From the NCBI RefSeq assembly GCF_902497625.1, contig NZ_CABVGX010000002.1:186001-250000 (forward strand): a stretch of 64,000 bases of DNA. Direction: 5' to 3'. The DNA is from Pseudomonas fluorescens. GTDB taxonomy: Bacteria; Pseudomonadota; Gammaproteobacteria; Pseudomonadales; Pseudomonadaceae. The stretch's first letter is position 1, and every line of letters starts with the position of its first letter. The notes under the pieces are model-generated. The model was not told the origin of the DNA, searched no databases, and saw only the letters and a program-made list of their open reading frames with translations. Made by a program: the position numbers and the translations under genes. Shown here piece by piece: positions 9,605 through 16,792 of this stretch.

Positions 9605-9646
9605 CGGGTGGCCGTGCGCGACGGCGCGAGGTGGTGGTCGCTGAGC

Positions 9647-10051
9647 TCAGCGGCAAGCGATACAGAAGTAGGGCATGACTTCGGAGCTGGAATCGTAACC
9701 ATAGCCGCCATCGGCAAGCCGATTTTCGATCAGCCGGTCCGAGCCGCCTTCCGCCACTCGGGTGCCGCGCAGGGGGTTGTGGCCGGCGAGTTGATTCTGC
9801 TTGAGGCGATCGGAGCCATCGGCGGCGAGCTGGCGTTCGCGCAGACGGTCAGCGCCGCCTTCGGCAACGTGATCCGGCGCCAGTTTTTCCGGCGCGTGCT
9901 GCACCAGCGGCGCGACAGCATCGCGATCGCCACCGGCACGACTACCGCCCTTGGCGGACCCGATTCCTGCTTCATCGGCCTGGGCGGCGATCGCGACGAA
10001 AGCGCTGGCGGCGAGCAGCGCACTGCCTAATGCGTATTGAAGTGTTTTCAT
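9647..10051 (-). CDS. Small secreted protein with internal GGxDRL repeats
   Basis: 134 residues with an N-terminal signal peptide (hydrophobic core ending AIAAQA, cleavage near residue 25). The mature part contains a degenerate repeat: VAEGGADRLRERQLA, then ADGSDRLKQNQLA, then VAEGGSDRLIENRLA, ending in a Tyr/Ser-rich tail with two cysteines in FCIACR. It should be periplasmic or secreted. I do not recognise the function. It lies 170 bases before the kinase gene on the same strand, but with its own hairpin after it. The ATG at 10051 is chosen over an in-frame GTG at 10060 because the signal peptide starts there. Confidence 0.7.
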   Translation of the reverse strand: MKTLQYALGSALLAASAFVAIAAQADEAGIGSAKGGSRAGGDRDAVAPLVQHAPEKLAPDHVAEGGADRLRERQLAADGSDRLKQNQLAGHNPLRGTRVAEGGSDRLIENRLADGGYGYDSSSEVMPYFCIACR

Positions 10052-10233
10052 CAGGTGCACCTTATTACTTCATGGGATATTTCAAGCAACCAGCAGGCAG
10101 GCAAAAATGCAGTCCGTCCCAACACCGGCATTGATCCATGCATGTTAATGGGCCTGAAAATCCCGTCACTCATGCGAAGGTTGTCCGGGGCGGGCATCTA
10201 GGTATTAACGCGCCATACGTTGGTATGAGAGGG

Positions 10234-10737
10234 TCAGGTATAAGCCAGCAAGCGGCCGCATAAAATCACTGAGAACCAAAGGGCGATTGACAACAGCGCC
10301 TGAACCTTGGCGACTGCTGGCGCTGATGCGTTGATATCCCAGCGGCTGACCGTGCGATATACACCGACGTGGAACAGCCCGGCATTGATGCCCGCCGTGG
10401 CAATCAGGCCGAGTTTCAAGATGAAAACATTGTTGCTGGCGAAGTCGTGAGGATGAGCGCTGAACATCATCAGCCCGGCAGGTACGATCAGCAGCAGCGC
10501 CCCCAAGGACCAGACCAGCAAGTGGCGAGCCAGCGCCGTCACCGCGATGCCTTTGGATAGCCCAAGCACACGCAGATCGAACATCGCCACAGAGCCGACC
10601 AGCACCGAGAACCCGATGATGTGCATTACTTCAACCAGCGGGTACAGCCACAGATCCCCACGCATGGCCGCACCCAGCGCCGAGTCGTCGAGCCAGTCCA
10701 GCCAGCGTGCTCCGGCGGCGCTGTCACCGGACTGCAT
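10234..10737 (-). CDS. DUF6644-like four-helix membrane protein
   Basis: 167 residues with about four transmembrane helices and conserved polar residues (PLVEVMHIIGFSVLVG in the first helix, SAHPHDF in a loop) that suggest haem or metal ligation, as inferred for related cytochrome-like membrane families. Its ATG overlaps the stop of the DUF6152-type gene (TGATG), so the two are translationally coupled. Such DUF6152/DUF6644 pairs occur together in proteobacteria; their function is not established to my knowledge. Confidence 0.72.
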   Translation of the reverse strand: MQSGDSAAGARWLDWLDDSALGAAMRGDLWLYPLVEVMHIIGFSVLVGSVAMFDLRVLGLSKGIAVTALARHLLVWSLGALLLIVPAGLMMFSAHPHDFASNNVFILKLGLIATAGINAGLFHVGVYRTVSRWDINASAPAVAKVQALLSIALWFSVILCGRLLAYT

Positions 10738-11087
10738 CAGCGCAGCTCGATGGACTTGTCGTTAATGGTTATGCGCTCGGCGCGCAATTCATCGGCATTT
10801 TTGCGATTGGGATAGCCAACCACCGTCGCCATTTGCCCGACTTTCAGCATCTCTTGCGACAGCCCACGGTTTTCCATGCGTGACGGCGGAGCAAGCACTA
10901 CATTCCAGGTTTTTTCCGTAGTCTTGAGCTTGATCAAACCGTGAGGATGCGAATAACCGGTCTCTTCTATCGTGCCCTTCAGCTCCATTTCGTTGTTGGA
11001 ATCGTATTCGCTCCAGCCGTGATGAGCGAATGCTGCCGTTGCCGTCAGCAGAGCGGACAACGCGATGCCGCCGAGTATGCCTTTCAT
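10737..11087 (-). CDS. Periplasmic DUF6152-family protein
   Basis: 116 residues with a signal peptide (MKGILGGIALSALL, cleavage after about residue 21 before the mature HHGWSEYD). The mature start AHHGW is the mark of the DUF6152 family, a small beta-rich periplasmic protein with histidines that could bind a metal. GGAG lies 7 bases before the ATG. It is followed with overlap by the DUF6644 membrane protein and preceded, 116 bases upstream on the same strand, by chrA. A link to metal or anion handling is inference from this context. Confidence 0.75.
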   Translation of the reverse strand: MKGILGGIALSALLTATAAFAHHGWSEYDSNNEMELKGTIEETGYSHPHGLIKLKTTEKTWNVVLAPPSRMENRGLSQEMLKVGQMATVVGYPNRKNADELRAERITINDKSIELR

Positions 11088-11203
11088 GACAGTTCTCCTG
11101 TTTTCAGCGCAGATTCCGTTCAAGAATAGTCGGCAGATTTTCAGTAGGGGGCCCAAGTCGTCAGGTTTGTGTTTCAGAAAAAGTGGTGGACGGCGTGGTT
11201 CGC

Positions 11204-12403
11204 TTACAAGCCCGACAGCCAGCCGATGCCTGCGCAACTCATCACTACCAGCCATGGTGGTAATTTCCAGAACATCAGCGCTACCAGCGCCAACAAGGCC
11301 AAGGCAAAGTCTGATGGTTCGATGATGGCGCTGGTCCAGACCGGTTGATAAAGCGCAGCCAGCAAAAGGCCGACCACTGCTGCATTGACACCGATCAGGG
11401 CAGCTTGCGCGCGTTTGTTGCGGCGCAGTTGCTCCCAGAAAGGCAATGCGCCGACTATCAGCAGGAAGGCCGGCGCGAAGATCGCCAGCAAGCAGACCAG
11501 GCCTCCCGTCCAGCCATTGGGGGCCGTGTTCATTGAAGCGCCCAGGAAAGCGGCGAAGGTAAACAGCGGGCCAGGCATCGCTTGGGCGGCACCGTATCCC
11601 GCAAGAAAAGTTTGATCGCCGACCCATCCACCGGGCACCACCTCGGCCTGCAACAACGGCAAGACTACATGACCGCCACCAAACACCAGCGAGCCGGCCC
11701 GGTAGAACGCATCCACCAGAGCAACGGTTTGATAAGGCAGCCATTGAGCGAGTAAGGGCAACCCCAGCAAAAGGACGACAAACAGCGTCAGGCAAATGGC
11801 CCCGGTCCGCCGACTGACGGGGATTTGCAGCGGCTCATGTTCGGCATCCTGCCCGGGTTTGAACAACAGCAGGCCGCCCACCCCGGCAGCGACAATCACA
11901 CCGACCTGGCTCCACGCGGACGGCTGCAGCAGGACGATGGCGGCCGCCAGGGCCATGAGGGTGACGCGTAGGGCGTCCGTGCACAGGCTGCGCGCCATGC
12001 CCCAGACCGCTTGCGCAACCACTGCGACGGCAACGATTTTCAGACCGTGCAGGGCGCCGGGCGTGATCAAGCTGCTGTTATGCGCCAGACCCAGGGCAAA
12101 CAGGATCAGGATGACAGCCGACGGCAGGGTGAACCCCGCCCAGGCAGCCACTGCACCGGCATACCCCGCCCGTGACAGGCCGAGCGCGATTCCGACCTGG
12201 CTGCTGGCCGGCCCAGGCAGGAATTGGCACAGCGCCACAAGGTCGGCGTAGCTGCGCTCGCTGAGCCAGCGCCGTCGTGTCACAAATTCATCGCGGAAAT
12301 AGCCAAGGTGTGCGATTGGGCCGCCAAAGGATGTCAGCCCAAGCCGCAGGAAGATCAGAAATATTGCCCAGCCATTGCGGTCATCAGTGCGCAAATCGGT
12401 CAT
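11204..12403 (-). CDS. chrA: Chromate transporter ChrA
   Basis: 399 residues in two homologous CHR halves, each with about six membrane segments, the long-chain two-domain form. The signatures FLRLGLTSFGGPIAHLGYF near the start and VFGGGHVVLPLLQ at the start of the second half are those of ChrA. It is known to expel chromate, probably in exchange with sulfate, across the inner membrane. GGAAGG precedes the ATG. It may share transcription with the DUF6152-DUF6644 genes downstream. It is divergent from the permease gene at 12608. Confidence 0.92.
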   Translation of the reverse strand: MTDLRTDDRNGWAIFLIFLRLGLTSFGGPIAHLGYFRDEFVTRRRWLSERSYADLVALCQFLPGPASSQVGIALGLSRAGYAGAVAAWAGFTLPSAVILILFALGLAHNSSLITPGALHGLKIVAVAVVAQAVWGMARSLCTDALRVTLMALAAAIVLLQPSAWSQVGVIVAAGVGGLLLFKPGQDAEHEPLQIPVSRRTGAICLTLFVVLLLGLPLLAQWLPYQTVALVDAFYRAGSLVFGGGHVVLPLLQAEVVPGGWVGDQTFLAGYGAAQAMPGPLFTFAAFLGASMNTAPNGWTGGLVCLLAIFAPAFLLIVGALPFWEQLRRNKRAQAALIGVNAAVVGLLLAALYQPVWTSAIIEPSDFALALLALVALMFWKLPPWLVVMSCAGIGWLSGL

Positions 12404-12607
12404 GCAGGTGCCTTCCTGAAACGAACAGGCTTACTGTCGCGGATCGCCATTCTACCCATGGCGACGCCTGTTCGTAGAGGGCAACGACCTGGCACTCTTC
12501 ACTTGACGTATGTCCGTTTAGAGACATCCACTGGCTTGTTAGCGTTAGTCGGCAATCATCAGTCGCGCTACAGTCGTCGCCACGCCTTGGCAACTTCGGA
12601 CATTTTT

Positions 12608-13606
12608 ATGACACGCCCACGTTTCCTCCCCGACAACTTCACGCTGACACTGGTCGCCGTCGTCATCATCGCCAGTTTGCTGCCAGCCAGCGGCCAGGTG
12701 GCCATGGGTGTCGGCTGGCTGACCAACAGCGCCATTGCCCTGCTGTTTTTTCTGCACGGGGCAAAGTTATCGCGTGAATCGGTGATTGCCGGGGCGGGGC
12801 ACTGGCGGCTGCACCTGTTGATATTCGGCCTTACATTCGTGCTCTTTCCGTTGTTGGGGCTGGCACTGAAACCCTTGCTGTCACCGATGATCGGCGCCGA
12901 CCTGTACATGGGCATGCTCTATCTGTGCGCGCTCCCGGCCACGGTGCAATCGGCGATTGCCTTTACCTCGCTGGCCCGGGGGAATATTCCGGCGGCTATC
13001 TGCAGCGCCGCTGCGTCCAGTCTGTTCGGGATTTTCCTCACGCCCTTGCTGGTGACGCTGTTGCTCAACGTGCACGGCGATGGTGCCTCGACACTGGACG
13101 CGATTGTGAAAATCAGTGTGCAGCTGTTATTGCCGTTTATTGCCGGTCAGATTGCGCGACGCTGGATCGGCGCGTGGGTGGGGCGCAACAGGAGCTGGCT
13201 GAAATTTGTCGATCAGGGCTCGATTCTGTTGGTGGTGTACGGCGCTTTCAGCGAGGCAGTAAACGAGGGAATCTGGCAGTTGATTCCGGCGTGGCAGCTG
13301 GCCGGGCTGGTGCTCGCGTGCTGCATCCTGCTCACGCTGATATTGGTGGCGTCAACAGTGCTGGGCAAAATGTTCGGCTTCAATCAGGAGGATCGCATCA
13401 CCATCCTGTTCTGCGGCTCGAAGAAAAGCCTGGCGACCGGCGTGCCCATGGCGCAAGTGCTGTTCGCCGGCAGCACGATTGGCGTGCTGATTCTGCCGCT
13501 GATGCTGTTCCATCAGATTCAGTTGATGGTCTGTGCAGTGCTGGCGCAGCGCTTCGCCAATCGTCCCGAAACCGTGCCCGAGCTGATGGCGCAGGTTGAT
13601 CCTTGA
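12608..13606 (+). CDS. Bile acid:sodium symporter-family permease (SBF-like, YfeH type)
   Basis: 332 residues with about ten membrane helices and the SBF-like signatures (an N-terminal FFLHGAKLSRE segment, an AATVQSAIAFTSLARGN core and the CGSKKSLATGVPMAQ segment in the second half). These are the cross-over helices that bind sodium and substrate in the BASS fold. The frame is open back to 12224 but the ATG at 12608 begins the family N-terminus. The substrate is unknown; an organic anion is the family expectation. Single gene, divergent from chrA. Confidence 0.85.
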   Translation: MTRPRFLPDNFTLTLVAVVIIASLLPASGQVAMGVGWLTNSAIALLFFLHGAKLSRESVIAGAGHWRLHLLIFGLTFVLFPLLGLALKPLLSPMIGADLYMGMLYLCALPATVQSAIAFTSLARGNIPAAICSAAASSLFGIFLTPLLVTLLLNVHGDGASTLDAIVKISVQLLLPFIAGQIARRWIGAWVGRNRSWLKFVDQGSILLVVYGAFSEAVNEGIWQLIPAWQLAGLVLACCILLTLILVASTVLGKMFGFNQEDRITILFCGSKKSLATGVPMAQVLFAGSTIGVLILPLMLFHQIQLMVCAVLAQRFANRPETVPELMAQVDP

Positions 13607-13669
13607 CGGTTTTCGCGCTGAGGTGGGGCATCGCGCTTGCCGCCAATTCAGCCGGCGCTGCCTTGGCGA

Positions 13670-14098
13670 TCAGGCCTTGCTGGCCGCCAGATAGGCGCCG
13701 AGGCGACGGCCCATTTCTTCGCCCAATGCTTGCAAGCCACTGAGAGGACGGACCATTACTTCGAACTCGACAATTTTTCCCTGTTCATCGAAGCGGATCA
13801 TGTCGATTCCTTTCAATTCTTTCCCGGCAACTTTCGCGCTGAACTCCAGCACCACATTCAAACCATCCGCCGTCGCCAGCTCGCGGTGATAGCGGAAATC
13901 CTCGAAGACGTTGAACACTGTGTTGAGAATCATCGTGACCACGGGAGCACCCGGGTAGGGCGTATGAGCCATCGGTGAACGGAATACCGCTTGCGGGTCG
14001 AGCAAGCCTGGGAGAGCTTGCAAGTCGCCCTTGCGAATCATCTCGTGCCATTGGCTCAAAGTGGCAGCGGCGGCGGGGTGCAGGTTCAGTTCTGACAT
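13670..14098 (-). CDS. NTF2/SnoaL-fold protein
   Basis: 142 residues with the cone-like NTF2 fold pattern: an N-terminal helix with WHEMIRKGD, a LLDPQAVFRSP turn and a C-terminal strand pair with IDMIRFDEQGKIVEFEVMVRP. The family includes isomerases, hydrolases and ligand-binding proteins; no function can be assigned. The start has GGGAATAG as a weak ribosome site, and directly upstream of that lies a perfect (AAC)9 repeat on the coding strand. Its neighbour at 14214 has the same fold family and direction. Confidence 0.82.
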   Translation of the reverse strand: MSELNLHPAAAATLSQWHEMIRKGDLQALPGLLDPQAVFRSPMAHTPYPGAPVVTMILNTVFNVFEDFRYHRELATADGLNVVLEFSAKVAGKELKGIDMIRFDEQGKIVEFEVMVRPLSGLQALGEEMGRRLGAYLAASKA

Positions 14099-14111
14099 CG
14101 TCTATTCCCGA

Positions 14112-14138
14112 GTTGTTGTTGTTGTTGTTGTTGTTGTT
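14112..14138 (-). repeat. (AAC)9 microsatellite in the 5' leader of the NTF2-fold gene
   Basis: Nine perfect GTT units on the plus strand, read as (AAC)9 in the leader of the minus-strand gene, 13 bases before its ATG. In RNA the unit fits the A-R-N triplet bound by the distal face of Hfq and the AAnAAnAA catabolite-activity motif used by Hfq-Crc in Pseudomonas. It could also vary in length by slippage. Confidence 0.9.
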
Positions 14139-14156
14139 CAAGGGTGATCGTTGAAA

Positions 14157-14184
14157 CCCGGACAGAGACTAGATGATGTCCGGG
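14157..14184 (-). terminator. Hairpin terminator candidate after the DUF4440-like gene
   Basis: CCCGGACA and TGTCCGGG pair perfectly over 8 bases around a 12-base loop; on the minus strand the stem is followed by TTTC only. It lies 30 bases beyond the stop of the gene at 14214 and before the (AAC)9 leader, so it separates the two NTF2-fold genes. Confidence 0.6.
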
Positions 14185-14213
14185 CTACGGTCATCCTGTG
14201 TATGCAACAACAA

Positions 14214-14645
14214 TCAGAACCTGAATGCCTGACGACCTATCAGCAGCCACTGGCCATTCTGCTTTTGCCAGATCTGGAAATTTTCGATTTCCGTCGGAAC
14301 AACTTCGGTGCCTTTGAGCGCCTGGGCCGAGAAGTGATTACGCACCAGCGCAGTGTCGCCAGACAGGGTGACGGTCTGTTTCTGCATTTCGAGCGTCTTG
14401 AAGGCACTTTTGCCGGTTTCAATGTCGGCAATGAATTCCTTCTTGTTTTGAATAGTGCCGCTGGAGTGACCGTAAGTCAGGTTGTCGGCCGTCAGCTTAT
14501 TCAATTCTGGAATGTTCTTTTTCAACATCGCTTGAGTCAGATGATCAACGGCTTGCTCGACATCCTTCACGGCGGCGCCTGGTGCTGCTGCGACGTAACC
14601 GCTGAAAAGGCAGAGAAAACCGACCAGCACTTTCACGTTTGTCAT
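14214..14645 (-). CDS. Secreted NTF2-like (DUF4440-type) protein
   Basis: 143 residues with a signal peptide (FLCLFSGYVAAA, cleavage near residue 20) and an NTF2-like body: VDHLTQAMLKKNIPELNKL helix, a LTYGHSSG turn and final NFQIWQKQNGQWLLIGRQA strands. It should be periplasmic; the ligand or reaction is unknown. The ATG at 14645 is chosen because the AAGGA ribosome site is about 8 bases upstream. That site is embedded in an AACAACAATAAGG stretch, a candidate Hfq-Crc motif. Confidence 0.83.
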   Translation of the reverse strand: MTNVKVLVGFLCLFSGYVAAAPGAAVKDVEQAVDHLTQAMLKKNIPELNKLTADNLTYGHSSGTIQNKKEFIADIETGKSAFKTLEMQKQTVTLSGDTALVRNHFSAQALKGTEVVPTEIENFQIWQKQNGQWLLIGRQAFRF

Positions 14646-14652
14646 GGGTGTT

Positions 14653-14666
14653 TCCTTATTGTTGTT
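14653..14666 (-). promoter_or_regulatory. A-rich Hfq/Crc (CA) motif overlapping the ribosome site
   Basis: On the minus strand the sequence AACAACAATAAGGA gives four consecutive A-R-N triplets and then the ribosome site of the DUF4440-like gene. In Pseudomonas, AAnAAnAA motifs at the translation start are the known recognition element of Hfq-Crc in carbon catabolite repression. Functional use here is inferred. Confidence 0.5.
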
Positions 14667-14803
14667 TAATTCTGAACGACCGCCATCACCAGCTTGTCGG
14701 TCGTCGTACAACCTAGCATGCCTCGATAAAAAAACGAACTTGCAGTGCGGTGTTTTCTCGAAGCTAGCAATGGAGTCAAGACTTCGCGGAGGAGCGCCTG
14801 ACG

Positions 14804-15235
14804 ATGAGCAAAACGATCAGTGCCAGCGATCTGGGCATTGCCCTCGAACGCGACGATGAAAGCGCCTTGTTCAAGTGGTTTATTGCCAGCTTCCTGATGG
14901 GCAAGCGCATCCAGGCTGACATCGCCGTGCAAGCTTACCGCGTGATCGTCGAGAAACACGCGCGCGACACTGCGCGCAAGTTGGCAGGCTGTACTCACCG
15001 TGAACTGGTTTTGATGTTGGGTGAAGCGCGTTATGTGCGCTACGACGAGACCACAGCGGCGCGCCTGTTGAATCTGAGCAGGAAAATGATTGATGAATAT
15101 GCTTGCAGGATCCTCAACATCCGCGTTGCCAGTGAAGACCGTTTGGCGTTTGAAAAGCGCTTGAGCGAATTCGAAGGCGTGGGGCCCAAGACCGTAGAAA
15201 TTTTCATGCGCGACGCTGCAGCGGTGCTCTATTGA
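14804..15235 (+). CDS. Helix-hairpin-helix protein, endonuclease III-like C-terminus
   Basis: 143 residues, all-helical, ending in FEGVGPKTVEIFMRDA, a helix-hairpin-helix of the endonuclease III/HhH-GPD type that binds DNA backbone. The catalytic lysine, aspartate and Fe-S cysteines of true glycosylases are not visible, so this is a DNA-binding relative rather than a proven repair enzyme. The ATG at 14804 is preceded by GGAGGAGCG. The gene overlaps the next (DUF72) by 4 bases, so the two are coupled. Confidence 0.72.
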   Translation: MSKTISASDLGIALERDDESALFKWFIASFLMGKRIQADIAVQAYRVIVEKHARDTARKLAGCTHRELVLMLGEARYVRYDETTAARLLNLSRKMIDEYACRILNIRVASEDRLAFEKRLSEFEGVGPKTVEIFMRDAAAVLY

Positions 15236-15990
15236 ACGGCCTTGGCGCACGGCCAGCGGTGTATGTCGGTTGCGCCGGCTGGAATTTGCCGCGGGAACAC
15301 TGGCCGTTGTTTACCGAGCATGGCACCCATCTGCAGCGCTACGCCTCGCAGATGAGTGCAGTGGAAATCAACAGCTCGTTTTATCGAGCGCATCAGCCGC
15401 AAACCTATGCGCGCTGGGGGCAATCGGTCCCGCCGGGGTTTCGCTTCTCGGTGAAGATGCCCAAGCAGATTACTCACGTTCAGCAGTTGCAGGAATGCGA
15501 TCAGCTGCTGGACGATTTCCTCTTCCAGTGCACGATGCTGGGGGATTCACTGGGGTGTCTGTTGGTGCAATTACCGCCGTCACTGAAGTACGAGGAGGCC
15601 ATCGCCACGGGGTTTTTCGAGGCATTGCGGCATCGCTACGCTGGAGCAGTGGTGCTTGAGCCTCGGCATGAGAGCTGGTTACAGGCTGAAGAGCTGTTGA
15701 TTGAACATCGAGTGGGGCGGGTGGCCGCCGATCCGTCAGTTATCGGTGGCGGTGGGGCTCCAGGTGGCTGGCCGGGCATTCACTATTGGCGCTGGCATGG
15801 CTCACCGCGTATCTATTACAGCGACTATGATCTGGAGCGATTGCAAGCGCTGGCCCGCCAGGCGCACATCAGCGCGCAAGCCGGCATCGCCACCTGGTGC
15901 ATTTTCGATAACACCGCCGGCGGCTTTGCCTTGGGTAATGCGCTGACGTTGCGCCAACTGCTGAACAGCGCTGCAGCGTCTATCTGTTGA
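15232..15990 (+). CDS. DUF72-family protein (YecE-like)
   Basis: 252 residues of the DUF72 TIM-barrel-like family, with the start VYVGCAGWNLP, the INSSFYRA segment, VPPGFRFSVKMP and a C-terminal IFDNTAGG typical of the family. Biochemical function is not established. The start is taken as the TTG at 15232, which overlaps the stop of the preceding gene; a GTG further in (15259) would remove the first nine residues. It is convergent with sodC, 24 bases away. Confidence 0.85.
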   Translation: MNGLGARPAVYVGCAGWNLPREHWPLFTEHGTHLQRYASQMSAVEINSSFYRAHQPQTYARWGQSVPPGFRFSVKMPKQITHVQQLQECDQLLDDFLFQCTMLGDSLGCLLVQLPPSLKYEEAIATGFFEALRHRYAGAVVLEPRHESWLQAEELLIEHRVGRVAADPSVIGGGGAPGGWPGIHYWRWHGSPRIYYSDYDLERLQALARQAHISAQAGIATWCIFDNTAGGFALGNALTLRQLLNSAAASIC

Positions 15991-16014
15991 AAGTTAAACG
16001 CTGCGCCAACCGGG

Positions 16015-16536
16015 TCAGATCACCCCGCACGCCACTCGGTCGCCGCCACCGCCCAAGGGTTTTGGCATGTCCGCGTGGTTGTCGCCGCCCGCGTGGATCA
16101 TCAGCGCATGGCCTTTGATCTCGGAAAGTTTTTTCAGGCGCGGCGCCAGCACCGGGTAGTTGGCGATGCCATCGGCGGTCACGTACACCGCCGGCAAATC
16201 GCCCATATGACCTTCGGCATAAGGGCCCAGGTGCTTGCCGGTTTTCTGCGGATCGAAATGCCCGCCCGCCGCCAGCGCTGCACCTTTGACGCCGTCCTTC
16301 GTGCCCGCCTCGCAGCTGCCGTTTTCGTGCACGTGGAAACCATGGACACCGGCCGGCAGGGATTTCAGGTTCGGGGTGAACAGCAGGCCATACGGCGTCT
16401 CGCTGACGTTAACGGTGCCAATCGCTTGCGGCGCGCCGTCGGCGCTGACAAGGTTCATCGATACTTCCTGCGACGCAGCCTGGGCAGTACCCGCCGCGAG
16501 AAAACCGATTACGCCAATCCATAGGGAACGCTTCAT
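16015..16536 (-). CDS. sodC: Periplasmic Cu,Zn superoxide dismutase
   Basis: 173 residues with a signal peptide (cleavage after AAGTAQA, about residue 20). Copper ligands are seen in GFHVHENGSC and in the final HAGGDNHAD segment, and the zinc-loop histidines in GGHFDP and HLGPYAEGHMGD; the disulfide cysteines lie in NGSCEAG and DRVACGVI. It dismutates superoxide in the periplasm. A GGAG ribosome site precedes the ATG. It stands alone. Full length with all ligands present, so an active enzyme is expected. Confidence 0.95.
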   Translation of the reverse strand: MKRSLWIGVIGFLAAGTAQAASQEVSMNLVSADGAPQAIGTVNVSETPYGLLFTPNLKSLPAGVHGFHVHENGSCEAGTKDGVKGAALAAGGHFDPQKTGKHLGPYAEGHMGDLPAVYVTADGIANYPVLAPRLKKLSEIKGHALMIHAGGDNHADMPKPLGGGGDRVACGVI

Positions 16537-16730
16537 GGGTTACTCCTGATCTGAAAGGACAAGCTGATAGCCTGACGGCATTAACTGAGGATGAATCGAA
16601 CAGGGCGAGTCGGTATCGCCTGTGTAGAGGTGAGAGTCGATCAGGGTTACAGAAGTTTTAACGGTGTTGAGGTGTATTTGTTACCAGACGCGTTTGAACT
16701 GGACTGATCGATGATTTCGACACTGAACCT

Positions 16731-16772
16731 GCAGGAGCCATCGGGCGGCGATCCGACTTGCCCACGATGGCG
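16731..16772. repeat. REP element after ilvD
   Basis: GCAGGAGCCATCGGGCGGCG pairs with CTTGCCCACGATGGCG in the classic imperfect REP hairpin. It sits 20 bases beyond the stop of ilvD and may stabilise that transcript. Confidence 0.75.
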
Positions 16773-16792
16773 TCCGCCCTGACCACACCTCT

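Noticed and set aside
10737..11795. Long frame reading through DUF6152 upstream into chrA
   Set aside because: Only the part from 11087 has a signal peptide and ribosome site; the upstream part is out of frame with chrA.
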